Shown here: one piece after another, positions 33,226 through 40,408 of the stretch | Numbering within the stretch: position 1 is the first letter of the stretch | Layout of the letters: each line of letters begins with the position of its first letter | Program-made: the position numbers and the translations under genes | Notes under the pieces: model-generated | Database searches by the model: none | What the model was told of the DNA's origin: nothing | The model's input: only the letters and a program-made list of their open reading frames with translations | Assembly (NCBI RefSeq): GCF_900167435.1 | Contig: NZ_FUWS01000020.1 | Coordinates: 1 to 42,169 of the forward strand | From: Marinactinospora thermotolerans DSM 45154 | Lineage (GTDB): Bacteria; Actinomycetota; Actinomycetes; Streptosporangiales; Streptosporangiaceae | Direction: 5' to 3' | Length of the DNA: 42,169 nt

Positions 33226-34067
33226 GGTGTCTCCATTGGTCGGGCGGGGCCGGGGGCGTGAATCTCCGGCGGCCACGCCTGGCTCATTTTCGGCGGGATC
33301 GAACATACATCCGATTCGTCCGTGTCGGTGCGGTCACGGGGCGGGGCCGGCCGTGACCGCGGGGACGGTCTCGGACAGGGAAACGGGGTGGGGGTGGGGC
33401 CGCGCGCGGGACGGTGCCGCAGCGGCTACGGGGCGGAGAGCGCCTGGCCGGGGTGGGCGCGGTTCCCTGGGCACCGGCCGGGCGGCCCATGGGAGCCTAA
33501 GGGGCGGTCGCGCACCTCAGTGGGGCTGTCCGGGCGGTCCTTGGAGCCGCCGGTCAGCGGTCAAGGGCGGCGTCGGGGGCCTGGACGGCCGTCGCCTCGG
33601 CGGTGGTGCGGCGTTCGTCCTCATGGACGCCCCGGCCAGGGGAGTGCCCGTGACCCGGCACGTCCTCCAGCCCGGGCGTCGCCGCGCAGCGCGATCGGGG
33701 ATGTCCCCGAGGAGCAGCGGAAAGGCGGGCGTGGGGAGGGGGCTTGGGCGGGCGGTGGCGTCCATGGTGATCACGCTAGTCGCGCCCCACCGGCCGGCGC
33801 TTCTCGATTTCTGACCGGTCCGCCGTCTGCTTCACCGTGTCGTCCCGGGGCCGAGGGACGACGGAACCGAAGTCTCGGCCTCGGTCACGGGGCCGGCAGG
33901 TTCGCGGCGTCTGGTGGGCGGGTCTCCGGTCCCCGCACCGGGTTCCCGAGCCGCTGTGGCGGTCTGGGGGAGGGGCGATCAGGGAACCGGGGTGCGGACC
34001 GTGGCGATCCGGCACCCGGAGAGGGCGCGGAACGGATCCTGTTCCGCGCCCGTCGGCGTGAGCCGGG
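33226..34067. other. Large intergenic region, nothing recognised
   Basis: 842 nt with only Arg/Gly/Pro-rich open frames on both strands and no domain. The stretch near 33285-33330 is AT-richer and probably holds the promoter of the UvrA-like gene. A terminator hairpin for the small secreted-protein gene lies at its right end. Confidence 0.45.
34023..34051 (-). terminator. Terminator of the small secreted-protein gene
   Basis: GGGCGCGGAAC (34023-34033) pairs perfectly with GTTCCGCGCCC (34041-34051), 17 nt past the stop at 34068 on the minus strand. Confidence 0.75.
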
Positions 34068-34340
34068 TCATTCGACGGGCAGGCATCCGGTGCCGGCCAG
34101 CCGGACGAGCGGGAGGTCCTTTTGGAGGTCCTCGCACTGGTAGGTGCGGCCCTCCGGCAGGTCCACCACGGAGCCGGCCCCATCGCCCACGCCTTCGCAG
34201 GAGGTGTTCCCGGTGAGGTTGCGGGTCCGTGGATCGTAGTCGACGCCCTCGCACCCGTATCGGGCGTCGGCGTGGACGGGCGCGGTGCCCAGGACCAGGG
34301 CCGCCAGTGTCAGGGCCGTGGCGGCGAACGTGCGCGTCAT
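34068..34340 (-). CDS. Small secreted protein with four cysteines
   Basis: 90 residues, not recognised. Signal peptide 1-25: MTRTFAATALTLAALVLGTAPVHA, cleavage after HA-D. The mature part is about 65 residues with C30, C48, C69 and C86, enough for two disulfides, plus YDPRTRNLTGN. The ATG follows GGAAGG. Its own terminator lies downstream, and the upstream region (34341-34796) is long. It could be a secreted toxin, inhibitor or structural protein; no family resemblance is evident. Confidence 0.75.
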   Translation of the reverse strand: MTRTFAATALTLAALVLGTAPVHADARYGCEGVDYDPRTRNLTGNTSCEGVGDGAGSVVDLPEGRTYQCEDLQKDLPLVRLAGTGCLPVE

Positions 34341-34796
34341 GGTGGCCTTCCGTGAGAGTCGGTCGCGGTGTGCGGCCGCCCTGTCCCAGGGGAGCCCCGG
34401 CCTGCGGGCCGCGATGTCGGGGCCGCGCGGTGGGCTTTCACGGGGAGGGACGGCCGTCGCGGGGCCCGCCGGAAAGGCGGTGCCCCCGCCGAGAACGGTA
34501 GGGGAGCGCGGGCCGGCGAGCGCGGTTTCGCCGGGGCGTGTCGACGGTTCCCGCCCTGGTGGGGGGCGGCACCGCCGTGCCAGCCCCCGACGTGGGGGCG
34601 CGTCGCGGCGAATCGTCCCGGTCTCCGCCGGGACAGGGCATGCTCCTCCCCCTCACCTTAAAAATCTACGACGTAAAGGTGAGCGTGTCTTCTCTCTCCA
34701 GATCAGAGAAAACCAATACGGTAGGCGGCTACGCCGCCTACCTCCTACAAGCCCCGGGCCTGGTCAGGAGGGGCGCCGGCTCGGGGTGGGGAAACG
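34341..34796. other. Intergenic region with AT-rich patch, dyads and small open frames
   Basis: 456 nt. It includes motif ATCTAC-GAC-GTAAAGG (34664-34679), the dyad TTCTCT-N9-AGAGAA (34690-34710) and GTAGGCGGC-TAC-GCCGCCTAC (34721-34741). A plus-strand frame at 34640-34816 starts MLLPLTLKIYDVKV and a minus-strand frame from 34641 follows a GGGGGAGG site; neither resembles a known protein. The patch from about 34650 to 34720 is AT-rich relative to its surroundings and probably holds a promoter, but its target is unclear. Confidence 0.4.
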
Positions 34797-34834
34797 GCCG
34801 TGGCCGGCGCCCCTGACGGAGCGCCGGCCACGGC
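34797..34834 (-). terminator. Terminator of the CNNM operon
   Basis: A perfect 14-bp stem (34797-34810 with 34821-34834) around a 10-nt loop, 21 nt beyond the stop at 34855 on the minus strand. Confidence 0.8.
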
Positions 34835-34854
34835 GGGGAAACGGACGCGAAGGA

Positions 34855-35874
34855 TCAGACCGGTGCGGAGCTCTCGTTGAGCAGCAGCCGGTCGAGCATG
34901 TCCTGGAGCGTCACCAGCCCCAACAGCGACTCGCCGTCCTCGACGAGGGCCAGGTGGCTGCGGCTCTCCCGCATGATGCTCAACGCCGCGTAGATCGGCG
35001 TCGAGGCGTCGAGAGTGAGGACCGGACGCATCAGGTCCGCGGCCGTCGTCTCGGGGCCGCTGGTGAGGGCCTCGCGTACGTGCAGCACGCCCAGGGGCGC
35101 CTCGCCGTCGCGCACGACCAGGCGCAGGTGCCCGCTGTCGCGCGACACCCGCTTGACCTCCTCCAACGAGGCGTCCGGGCCGACACCGGCCAGCTCCTCC
35201 TTGGGGGTGGTGATCTCGCGGAGCGGCCGGGAGTTGAGCTCCAGGGCCGTGGCGAGCTGGTCGCGGCGCTCCTCGTCCAGCGCGCCGGCCTTGGCGGAGT
35301 GGTCGACCAGTTCGCGCAGGTCGTCGGGGCCGTGCCCGGAGGCCACCTCGTCGACGGCCTCGACGCCGAAGCGGTGCAGCACCCAGTTGGCCATCCCGTT
35401 CATGCTCACCAGGACGGGGCGGGTGAGCCACATCCAGGCGCGCATCGGTATGGCCAGCAGCGTCGCGGACTTCTCCGGGTGGGAGATGGCCCACGACTTC
35501 GGCGCCATCTCGCCGACGACCAGGTGGAGGAAGGTCACCACCACGAGGGAGATGACGAACGACACCACGTAGGAGACCGCGTCGGGCATCCACCCGTGGA
35601 ACAGGGGTTCCATCAGGTGGTGGACGGCCGGCTTGGTGATGGCGCCCAGTGCCAGGGTGCACAGGGTGATGCCGAGCTGGGAGCCGGCGAGCAGCAGCGA
35701 CAGGTCGCGGGCGCTCTTGAGCGCCGCGCGGGCCGAGGCGCTGGACTCGGCGGCCTCCTCCAGCCGGTAGCGGCGTGCCGCGACCAGGGCGAACTCGATG
35801 GCGACGAAGAAGGCGCTGAGTCCGATGATGACCACGGAGATGATCATCGCGACCCAGGGGTTGAGGTCGCTCAT
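34855..35874 (-). CDS. CNNM/CorC-type membrane protein with CBS domains (second of pair)
   Basis: 339 residues. N-terminal DUF21/CNNM domain of about four helices: IIGLSAFFVAIEFALVAARR, LLAGSQLGITLCTLALG, then HLVVGEMAPKSWAI. CBS pair from about 205: HLRLVVRDGEAPLGVLHVREAL and IYAALSIMRESRSHLALVEDGESLLGLVTLQDMLDRLL. These proteins act in magnesium or cobalt export and homeostasis. No C-terminal CorC/HlyC domain, unlike its partner. Its ATG overlaps the stop of the upstream gene (ATGA, 35871-35874), so the two form an operon and perhaps a heterodimer. Confidence 0.93.
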   Translation of the reverse strand: MSDLNPWVAMIISVVIIGLSAFFVAIEFALVAARRYRLEEAAESSASARAALKSARDLSLLLAGSQLGITLCTLALGAITKPAVHHLMEPLFHGWMPDAVSYVVSFVISLVVVTFLHLVVGEMAPKSWAISHPEKSATLLAIPMRAWMWLTRPVLVSMNGMANWVLHRFGVEAVDEVASGHGPDDLRELVDHSAKAGALDEERRDQLATALELNSRPLREITTPKEELAGVGPDASLEEVKRVSRDSGHLRLVVRDGEAPLGVLHVREALTSGPETTAADLMRPVLTLDASTPIYAALSIMRESRSHLALVEDGESLLGLVTLQDMLDRLLLNESSAPV

Positions 35875-37250
35875 GCGTTCACCTCCTGGTCTACGGGGAC
35901 GTCGGACTCGACAAGTTGGAGACGGACCGTCTCGGGGACGTGCCGGTCGACGTTTTCGACGGTGAGGACGATCCAGCGGTGGGGGTCGTCCTCCTCGGCG
36001 CCTGGGTGGCGGGGCAGGTCGACCCGGACCACGTCGCCGGGTTCGGGCAGGCGGCGCAGTTCGTTGATGACGAGCCCGCCGATGGTCTCGTAGTCGCCGT
36101 TGGGCAGGTCGTGCCCGAGGAGGCGTTCGACCTCGTCGACGTGGAGCGCGCCGGGCAGCAGCCAGCTGCCGTCCTCGTTGACGCGCGCTTCGCCCTCGTC
36201 TTCGGGGTCGTGCTCGTCGGCGATCTCGCCCACGAGTTCTTCGGCGATGTCCTCCAGGGTGATGACGCCGGCCAGGCCGCCGTACTCGTCGACGACGCAG
36301 GCGAACTCGTCGGAGGCCTCGCGCAGCTGGGCCAGGACCCCGGCCAGCGGCAGTGAGGTGGGCACCATGACCGCGGGGCGGGCCACCTCCTTGACCAGGA
36401 CACTCTCGAGGTTTCGGTCGCCCAGCGCGAGGACGTCGCGCAGGCAGATGACGCCGACGATGTCGTCGACGCCCTGGCCGAGGACCGGGAAGCGGGAGTG
36501 GCCGGAGGCCATGAGTTCCACGACCCTGCTGACCGGTTCGTCGACCTCGACGGAGGTGACTTGGGGCCGGGGGATCATGGCGTGGTCGGCGGTGCGGTCG
36601 TGGAAGTCGAGGGTGCGGTCCAGCAGGGTGGACAGTTCGGCGGGGAGGTCGCCGCTTTCGCGGGACTCCTCGACGATGCGTTCCAGGTCGCGCGGGGTGG
36701 CCGCGTGCTGGACGTCCTCCACGGGTTCGATGCGGACGGCCTTGAGCAGCAGGATCGAGGCCTGGTCGAACAGCCGGATGACCGGGCCGAAGATCTTGAG
36801 GTACACGCCGGTGGACAGTGCCAGCCAGCGGGCGACGGGCTCGGGGCGGGCGATGGCGAGGTTCTTGGGGAACAGCTCGCCGAACACCATCTGCACGAGT
36901 GTGGAGAAGAGCAGGGCGATGACGGTTCCGGCGGTGATGCCGATGCCCACGGGTACGCCCACGCCGCCCAGGAGTTCGCCGATTCCCGATCCGATCATGG
37001 GTTCGGCGACGTAGCCGACGAGCAGACCGGTGACGGTGATGCCGAGCTGGGCGCCGGACAGCATGAAGGAGGTCCGGTTGGTGATGCCGAGGGCGCGTTC
37101 GGCGCCGGTGTCGCCGGCTGCCGCGCGGGCTTTGAGGCGGGAGCGGTCCACCGCCATGTAGCCGAATTCCTGGGCGACGAAGTAGCCCGTCGCCGCGGTG
37201 ATCAGGATGACCACCAGGGCTCCGAGGAGGATGTTGAGGACGATGCTCAT
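35871..37250 (-). CDS. CNNM/CorC-type hemolysin-family protein with CBS and CorC_HlyC domains
   Basis: 459 residues. CNNM domain, 1-190: YFVAQEFGYMAVDRSRL, LSGAQLGITVTGLLVGY, VFGELFPKNLAIARPE. CBS pair, about 205-340: IPRPQVTSVEVDEPVSRVVEL, FPVLGQGVDDIVGVICLRDVLAL, VDEYGGLAGVITLEDIAEELVGEI. C-terminal CorC_HlyC domain, about 350-440: DGSWLLPGALHVDEVERLLG, with YETIGGLVINELRRLPEPGD. Divalent-cation handling is the family's known role. ATG at 37250 with a modest GAGGCGG site; an upstream start adding 13 residues is less likely. The gap upstream of it holds a highly structured element at 37329-37475. Confidence 0.93.
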   Translation of the reverse strand: MSIVLNILLGALVVILITAATGYFVAQEFGYMAVDRSRLKARAAAGDTGAERALGITNRTSFMLSGAQLGITVTGLLVGYVAEPMIGSGIGELLGGVGVPVGIGITAGTVIALLFSTLVQMVFGELFPKNLAIARPEPVARWLALSTGVYLKIFGPVIRLFDQASILLLKAVRIEPVEDVQHAATPRDLERIVEESRESGDLPAELSTLLDRTLDFHDRTADHAMIPRPQVTSVEVDEPVSRVVELMASGHSRFPVLGQGVDDIVGVICLRDVLALGDRNLESVLVKEVARPAVMVPTSLPLAGVLAQLREASDEFACVVDEYGGLAGVITLEDIAEELVGEIADEHDPEDEGEARVNEDGSWLLPGALHVDEVERLLGHDLPNGDYETIGGLVINELRRLPEPGDVVRVDLPRHPGAEEDDPHRWIVLTVENVDRHVPETVRLQLVESDVPVDQEVNA

Positions 37251-37328
37251 GTCGCGCGCACCGCCTCGGAGCCGTAAGACTCGGTGCACACGCTAGTTGG
37301 TGAGGGGGGTTCGTCGGTTTCGGAGCCG

Positions 37329-37475
37329 CAGCGTCCGTTCAGGACGCTGTTGCTACTTCGGGACGGATCCAATGTTCCTCTCTCAATGGATTCGATCGGT
37401 ACCGGGAATAACACCCATTGGGGGGAAGAAGTTCCCGGAGGGTCCCCGGACGAATCTTCGGCCGGGACTTTTTTT
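37329..37475 (+). ncRNA. Candidate structured RNA ending in a T7 terminator
   Basis: Successive hairpins on the plus strand: CAGCGTCC-GTTCA-GGACGCTG (37329-37349), ATCCA/TGGAT (about 37367-37391), CCGGGAA/TTCCCGG enclosing CCCATTGGG (37402-37438), then GTCCCCGG/CCGGGAC (37442-37468) directly followed by seven T (37469-37475). All flanking genes are on the minus strand, so this terminator has no coding gene to end. A small RNA on the plus strand is the simplest reading. The same dyads could instead act in the leader of the CNNM operon on the minus strand. The 5' end and promoter are not defined. It is not recognisable as 6S, SRP, tmRNA or RNase P RNA. Confidence 0.4.
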
Positions 37476-37519
37476 GCCGAGCGCTGTGCTGGTGGGCCGG
37501 ATCGTGGGTGCGCCGAAAG

Positions 37520-37542
37520 CCCGCCGCGGGTGGGGCGGCGGG
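37520..37542 (-). terminator. Terminator of the SpoU methyltransferase gene
   Basis: CCCGCCGC (37520-37527) pairs with GCGGCGGG (37535-37542), 14 nt beyond the minus-strand stop at 37557. Confidence 0.6.
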
Positions 37543-37556
37543 TGGGGGTGGGCGGA

Positions 37557-38117
37557 TCAGTTCACGGTGCCGGTCTCCGCGGGGGCGGTGTGGGCCTGCC
37601 ATTCGCGGCGGCGGGTCTCGGCGATGGCGATGGCGGTGGCCACGGCGACGTTGAGGGAGCCGACCCGGCCGATTTGGGGGATGTAGGCGACGGCGTCGGC
37701 CGCGGCGAGGAGCGCGGGGGAGCAGCCGTGGTCTTCGGCGCCGACGGCGAGGCAGATGTCGCCGTCGAGGGGGGCCTCGTGGAGGGGGAGGGCGTCGCGG
37801 GCGAGTTCGATGGCGACGACGCGGTAGCCGTCGGCGTGGGCGGCGGCGATGGCCTCGTTGCTGGTGCGGAGGCGTTCCCAGTGGATCTTGTTTTCGGATC
37901 CGAGGGCGGTTTTGCCCACTTGGGGGTGGGTGGGGTCGATGGCGTTGCCGGTGAGCCAGAGGGTGTCGAGGCCGAAGGTGGCGCCGGTGCGCAGGATGGA
38001 GCCGAGGTTGAACGGCTGGGTGACGGATTCGGCGATGAGGGCGAGGCGGCCCTCGGTGCGCCTGCGCCATTGGCGGTTGAGCCGTTTGACGTCGGTGGGG
38101 CGCAGTTGCGTGCTCAC
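37557..38117 (-). CDS. SpoU/TrmH-family tRNA/rRNA methyltransferase
   Basis: 186 residues, SPOUT fold. Motif 1: NLGSILRTGATFGLDTLWL; motif 2: LAVGAEDHGCSPALL; motif 3: IPQIGRVGSLNVAVATAIAIAE, the deep-knot S-adenosylmethionine site. The N-terminus has basic RRLRNRQWRRRTEGRLAL-like residues. 2'-O-methylation of a tRNA (TrmH, G18) or rRNA ribose is the expected reaction; target not distinguishable. Length equals the short TrmH form without an L7Ae-type extension. Seventy-eight nt downstream of the methyltransferase at 38196 on the same strand. Coding strand is C/A-rich, part of the skewed region discussed in the findings. Confidence 0.92.
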   Translation of the reverse strand: MSTQLRPTDVKRLNRQWRRRTEGRLALIAESVTQPFNLGSILRTGATFGLDTLWLTGNAIDPTHPQVGKTALGSENKIHWERLRTSNEAIAAAHADGYRVVAIELARDALPLHEAPLDGDICLAVGAEDHGCSPALLAAADAVAYIPQIGRVGSLNVAVATAIAIAETRRREWQAHTAPAETGTVN

Positions 38118-38195
38118 CTGGGGTGCTTTCCTCGAATCCGGTCTGGGGGTCAGGTTGTTCTCAGCCTACCGGCATGTCGCTCCTGGTGGGAGGGG

Positions 38196-38822
38196 TCATG
38201 CCGGGCGGGTGGTGCGAAGGATTCTATAGCCGGCGCGTGAGGCGATGCGTTCGGTGGGGTGGCCTTGGGTGTCGAGCCAGCGGTGGAGGGAGTCGGCGCC
38301 GAGGTGTTTTTGGACGACGAGGTGGGCGGTGCCGCCGGGGGTGAGGCGGTTGAGCCAGGTGTGGAGGAGGGGGTGGAGGACGTTTTTGCCGATGCGGATG
38401 GGGGGGTTGGACCAGATGGCGTCGAAGGGGCCGGTGAGGGGGGTGGTGGTGTGGGGGGTGGGGGTGCCGTCGGGGTTGGTGAGGGCGAAGGTGGCGTTGT
38501 GGAGGTGGTTGTTGTGGGCGTTGGTGGTGGCGAGGGCGAGGGCGCGGGGGTTGACGTCGACGCCGAGGATGGTGGCGTGGGGGGCGCGGGCGGCCATGGT
38601 GAGGGCGATGGGGCCGTAGCCGCAGCCGAGGTCGAGGAGGTGGCCGTTGGGAGGTGGGGTGGGGACGGTTTCGAGGAGGATGCGGGTGCCGAGGTCGATT
38701 TTGTCGGGGGAGAAGGTGCCGCGGTCGGTGGTGAGGCGGAGGTGGAGGTCGGGGAGGACGAGGTCGATGGTGGTGGGGCGGCTGGTGGAGTCGGGGTCGG
38801 GGGAGAAGTAATGCTGTGTCAC
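38196..38822 (-). CDS. RsmC-like class I methyltransferase
   Basis: 208 residues. S-adenosylmethionine motif I: LLDLGCGYGPIALTMA; catalytic N-P-P-x motif: WSNPPIRIGK, which places it with RsmC/RlmG-type rRNA guanine N2-methyltransferases (small MTS form). Only the C-terminal catalytic half of full RsmC is present, as is common in Gram-positive bacteria. The coding strand is extremely rich in ACC, CCC and CAC codons, mirrored on the plus strand as G/T runs. Divergent from the SDR gene at 38935. Confidence 0.92.
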   Translation of the reverse strand: MTQHYFSPDPDSTSRPTTIDLVLPDLHLRLTTDRGTFSPDKIDLGTRILLETVPTPPPNGHLLDLGCGYGPIALTMAARAPHATILGVDVNPRALALATTNAHNNHLHNATFALTNPDGTPTPHTTTPLTGPFDAIWSNPPIRIGKNVLHPLLHTWLNRLTPGGTAHLVVQKHLGADSLHRWLDTQGHPTERIASRAGYRILRTTRPA

Positions 38823-38868
38823 GCGGTGACGCTACCAGCAGTGATGGGGGTGGTGGGGCCTGGGCGCA

Positions 38869-38897
38869 TTGACAAACCGGCCGGTCGGTACTGTGAT
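38869..38897 (+). promoter_or_regulatory. SDR promoter containing a palindromic operator
   Basis: TTGACA (38869-38874), 17 nt, TGTGAT (38892-38897): an exact consensus -35 with a weak -10. The spacer carries the perfect palindrome ACCGGCCGGT (38876-38885), flanked by a further CGGT, as in TetR-type operators. It lies in the 112-nt gap between divergent genes. Confidence 0.6.
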
Positions 38898-38934
38898 GCT
38901 CCGAAGGTCCGGTCGAGTGTGGAGGTGTTGAGGA

Positions 38935-39696
38935 GTGTCCGTGAGGCGTTTTGAGGGCAAGGTCGCGATCGTCACCGGTGCCAGCCGGGGGATCGGGTTG
39001 GCCACGGCGCGGCGGATCGTCGATGAGGGCGGCAGGGTGGTGGTCACCGCGCGTAAGTCGGGGCCGTTGGAGGAGGCGGTCGCGGGGCTGGGGGGTTCCG
39101 ACGTGGCGGTGGGGGTGGCGGGGAAGGCGCACGACGCCGAGCATCGCGCGGAGGTGATCGAGCGGACCCTGGAGACGTTCGGGCGTATCGACGTGCTGGT
39201 GAACAACACGGGGACCAATCCGGTGTTCGACGCGGTCGTCAACGTCGATCCGGCCGCGATGGCCAAGATCTTCGAGATCAACGTGATCGCTGCGGCGGCG
39301 TGGGTGAGCGGGGTCTACCACGCCTGGATGGGGGAGCACGGGGGCGCGGTGGTGAACGTGGCGTCGTTGGCGGGGCAGCATCCGTCTCCGGGGTTGGGGG
39401 TGTATGGGGCGAGTAAGGCGGCGCTGATCAATTTGACGGCGCAGTTGGCCTATGAGTTGGCGCCGAAGATCCGGGTGAACGCGGTGGCGCCGGCGGTGGT
39501 GCGCACGAGGTTCGCGGAGGCGTTGTACGCGCAGGACGAGGAGGGGGTGGTGGCGGGTTACCCGTTGGGCCGGTTGGGGGAGCCGGAGGATGTCGCCGCG
39601 GCGATCGCCTTCTTGGCCTCGCAGGACGCGGCGTGGGTGACGGGGCAGACGCACACGTTGGACGGTGGGCGGACGTTGGGGGCGGGGGTGGAGTAG
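38935..39696 (+). CDS. Short-chain dehydrogenase/reductase (FabG-like)
   Basis: 253 residues, classical SDR. Cofactor motif VTGASRGIG (14-22), NNTG (91-94), catalytic S in NVASLAG and Y-x-x-x-K in VYGASKAA. The R after TA (TARKS) favours NADPH. C-terminus LASQDAAWVTGQTHTLDGG is typical. Likely an alcohol/3-oxoacyl reductase of unknown substrate. Start GTG at 38935 with GGAGG upstream; a GTG two codons later has GAGGAG nearer and is possible. Codon use is unusual for the window: TTG for Leu, GGG and GTG are frequent. Confidence 0.93.
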   Translation: MSVRRFEGKVAIVTGASRGIGLATARRIVDEGGRVVVTARKSGPLEEAVAGLGGSDVAVGVAGKAHDAEHRAEVIERTLETFGRIDVLVNNTGTNPVFDAVVNVDPAAMAKIFEINVIAAAAWVSGVYHAWMGEHGGAVVNVASLAGQHPSPGLGVYGASKAALINLTAQLAYELAPKIRVNAVAPAVVRTRFAEALYAQDEEGVVAGYPLGRLGEPEDVAAAIAFLASQDAAWVTGQTHTLDGGRTLGAGVE

Positions 39697-39784
39697 GCCG
39701 CCGCGGCGGGGTCGGGTCTTTGGTGGGAGGCCATTGCGTCGAGGGGTGGGGCGAGCGCAGGATGGGAGGTAGGGGGGATGGTCG

Positions 39785-39988
39785 ATGAGAGCGCAGGTCG
39801 GCGACAGGTTGGTGGTCGAGGCTCCGCGTGATGACGTGCACCGTCGCACGGGTGTGGTGTTGGCGGTGTTGGGCGTCGAGGGGACCCCGCCGTATCAGGT
39901 GCGGTGGCTGGATGAGGACCGTGAGGGGTTGGTCTATCCGGGGCCGGACGCCCATATCGAGTCGGGTGAGGAACCGGGTCGGGAGTGA
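39785..39988 (+). CDS. DUF1918 domain protein
   Basis: 67 residues, with VGDRLVVEAPRDDVHRRTGVVLAVLGVEGTPPYQVRW, then E-G-L-V-Y-P-G-P-D, the DUF1918 core, an SH3-like small barrel of unknown function found almost only in actinobacteria. Cytoplasmic. The ATG at 39785 follows a G-rich stretch (GGTAGGGGGGATGG). It is often encoded next to DUF1876, as here (21-nt gap), suggesting joint expression. Confidence 0.88.
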   Translation: MRAQVGDRLVVEAPRDDVHRRTGVVLAVLGVEGTPPYQVRWLDEDREGLVYPGPDAHIESGEEPGRE

Positions 39989-40009
39989 GCTGGAGTCCGG
40001 GGGGCGGTC

Positions 40010-40285
40010 ATGCACACGATGAAGCGGTGGAGTGTCGACATCTTGGTGTCGGAGGAGAGCGAGGGGGATGCGGCTCGGACGTGGGCCGAGGCCGGGTTGA
40101 GATCGGAGGAGGGGGCGAATCTGCGCGGGCATGGGATGGCGCGCAAGCACCCCGCCGATGTGGATATCCCCGATATCGGGGATGAGCTGGCGGTGTCGCG
40201 GGCGTTGGCGGATCTGGCGCGTCAGTTGCGGCAGGCGGCGGCCGAGGACATCTCGGATTCGTCGGGTGGCGCCTGGCGGTCGTGA
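40010..40285 (+). CDS. DUF1876 domain protein
   Basis: 91 residues: MKRWSVDILVSEES, DAARTWAEAGLRSEEGANLRGHGMARKHPADVDIPDIGDELAVSRALADLARQL. This is the actinobacterial DUF1876 family, a small dsRBD-like fold of unknown role. ATG at 40010 after GGGGGGCGG; a second ATG three codons on is possible. Probably co-transcribed with DUF1918. Confidence 0.88.
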   Translation: MHTMKRWSVDILVSEESEGDAARTWAEAGLRSEEGANLRGHGMARKHPADVDIPDIGDELAVSRALADLARQLRQAAAEDISDSSGGAWRS

Positions 40286-40408
40286 GTGTCGCCGGTGGAC
40301 GGCCGGGTCGGGGTTGTCGGCCCGGCCGTCGGCGTGTGTGGGGGTGGGGTGACGGGGGGTGGGGCGGTGTTCACTCCAGCGTGACCCTGATGGGGCACAC
40401 TCGGGCCT

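Noticed and set aside
33517-33774. Small minus-strand ORF in the gap near 33.6 kb
   Set aside because: Pro/Arg-rich translation, no ribosome-binding site and no resemblance to a known protein.
37329-37475. 6S, SRP, tmRNA or RNase P RNA
   Set aside because: None of their conserved sequences or end pairings is present.
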